A program made the translations under genes and the position numbers. Under the pieces are notes generated by a model. That model did no database searches, had not been told where the DNA came from, and worked only from the letters and a program-made list of their open reading frames with translations. From an uncultured Desulfovibrio sp. (GTDB lineage Bacteria; Desulfobacterota; Desulfovibrionia; Desulfovibrionales; Desulfovibrionaceae), in NCBI GenBank assembly GCA_937926875.1, contig CALBAX010000003.1:1-5357 (forward strand): 5,357 nucleotides of DNA. The letters run 5' to 3'. Of this stretch, positions 5,050-5,357 are shown piece after piece. The number at the start of each line of letters is the position of its first letter. Position 1 is the first letter of the stretch.

Positions 5050-5357
5050 TTAAGCCTGCTCGGATTTGCCCGTGCGGAGTTTGTCGAGATAGTCGGCCCA
5101 CTCCTGCATCATCCTTCGGCGCTCCGGCAGGTACTCCGCATAATTGTATGCTGCACGAACCTCATTTCGTTCGCCATGTGCAAGCTGCCGCTCAATCCAG
5201 TCCCGATTGTAGCCCAGTTCGTTGAGCAGCGTCGATGCGATGGAGCGAAAGCCGTGGATGCTCATTTCGTCTTTTTGATAGCCCATGCGGCGCAGGGCAT
5301 TGAGCATTGTGGCGTCAGACAGGGGACGCGCTTCCGTGCGCACGGAAGGAAACAGAT
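5050..5357 (-). CDS. int: P4-type tyrosine site-specific integrase, C-terminal part (5' end outside window)
   Basis: This is the end of a tyrosine recombinase that integrates the element into the chromosome, usually at tRNA genes in this family. About 101 residues are visible of a protein that is normally about 400. The frame is open to the window edge (LFPSVRTEARPLSD), so the GTG at 5343 is internal. Catalytic features of the second half are present: HGFR (His codon 5256-5254, Arg 5247-5245), LAH (His 5178-5176) and the nucleophile Tyr in RAAYNYAEYL (codon 5148-5146). MMQEWADYLDKL is the usual family end. The first catalytic Arg and the N-terminal arm-binding domain are off the right side. 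The gene reads toward alpA and is followed by two hairpins. The att site is most likely upstream of int, to the right of the window. Confidence 0.95.
   Translation of the reverse strand, partial: LFPSVRTEARPLSDATMLNALRRMGYQKDEMSIHGFRSIASTLLNELGYNRDWIERQLAHGERNEVRAAYNYAEYLPERRRMMQEWADYLDKLRTGKSEQA

Larger units (their letters stand above)
1..5357. mobile_element. Part of an integrative and mobilizable element with methyltransferase/Vsr cargo
   Basis: The gene set seen here is integrase, AlpA-type regulator, primase-helicase, MobV relaxase and a DNA methyltransferase plus Vsr cargo pair. The five backbone genes are all on the minus strand and the cargo pair converges on them from the plus strand. 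This combination is typical of integrative and mobilizable elements or phage-satellite islands: the integrase and AlpA serve integration and excision, the primase-helicase replicates the circle, and the relaxase borrows a helper transfer machine. Neither end of the element is visible, because the integrase runs off the right edge and the methyltransferase off the left edge, so no att repeats can be defined. The cargo and the 4636-5049 gap are visibly richer in A+T than the helicase and relaxase region, which fits a mosaic origin. The relaxase is frameshifted, so self-encoded mobilization is doubtful. Confidence 0.75.

Overview
The window looks like most of an integrative and mobilizable element (a plasmid- or phage-satellite-like genomic island) from a Gram-negative bacterium. 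A Desulfovibrionaceae host (Desulfovibrio/Bilophila type) is my best guess. That rests on the resemblance of the TOPRIM-ATPase, MobV relaxase and P4-type integrase to proteins I know from that group. It is an inference from memory, not a search result.

Layout. The left end (1-1068, + strand) is a restriction-modification-type cargo pair: the C-terminal part of a DNA cytosine-5 methyltransferase (its N-terminus lies left of the window) and a Vsr mismatch endonuclease, joined by a TGATG stop/start overlap. Everything else points the other way (- strand). Read from right to left it is: the C-terminal end of a P4-type tyrosine integrase (5050-5357, running off the right edge); a 414-bp AT-rich regulatory gap with two terminator-like hairpins; an AlpA-type small DNA-binding protein (4426-4635); a TOPRIM primase/RepA-like helicase protein (2352-4433) that overlaps alpA by 8 nt; a MobV-type relaxase gene broken by two frameshifts (1404-2551); and a small, probably frameshifted gene (1110-1280) meeting vsr tail to tail.

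How it fits together. Integrase and AlpA would serve integration and excision, the primase-helicase replication of the excised circle, and MobV mobilization by a helper conjugative system. The methyltransferase and Vsr are cargo. Between the helicase and relaxase domains, at 2603-2733, lies a dense set of GCGGTACA repeats, including a perfect 17-bp inverted repeat. It is the strongest candidate for an origin (oriV and/or oriT) and is the most interesting non-coding signal here.

Condition. The relaxase reads correctly only if two frameshifts are corrected, and the small gene next to it also appears shifted. The TOPRIM domain seems to have an internal deletion, and the primase-helicase frame runs through the repeats into the start of mob. 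The element therefore looks partly decayed, or the sequence carries indel errors. I see no tRNA, CRISPR array or insertion sequence, and no att site I can define.
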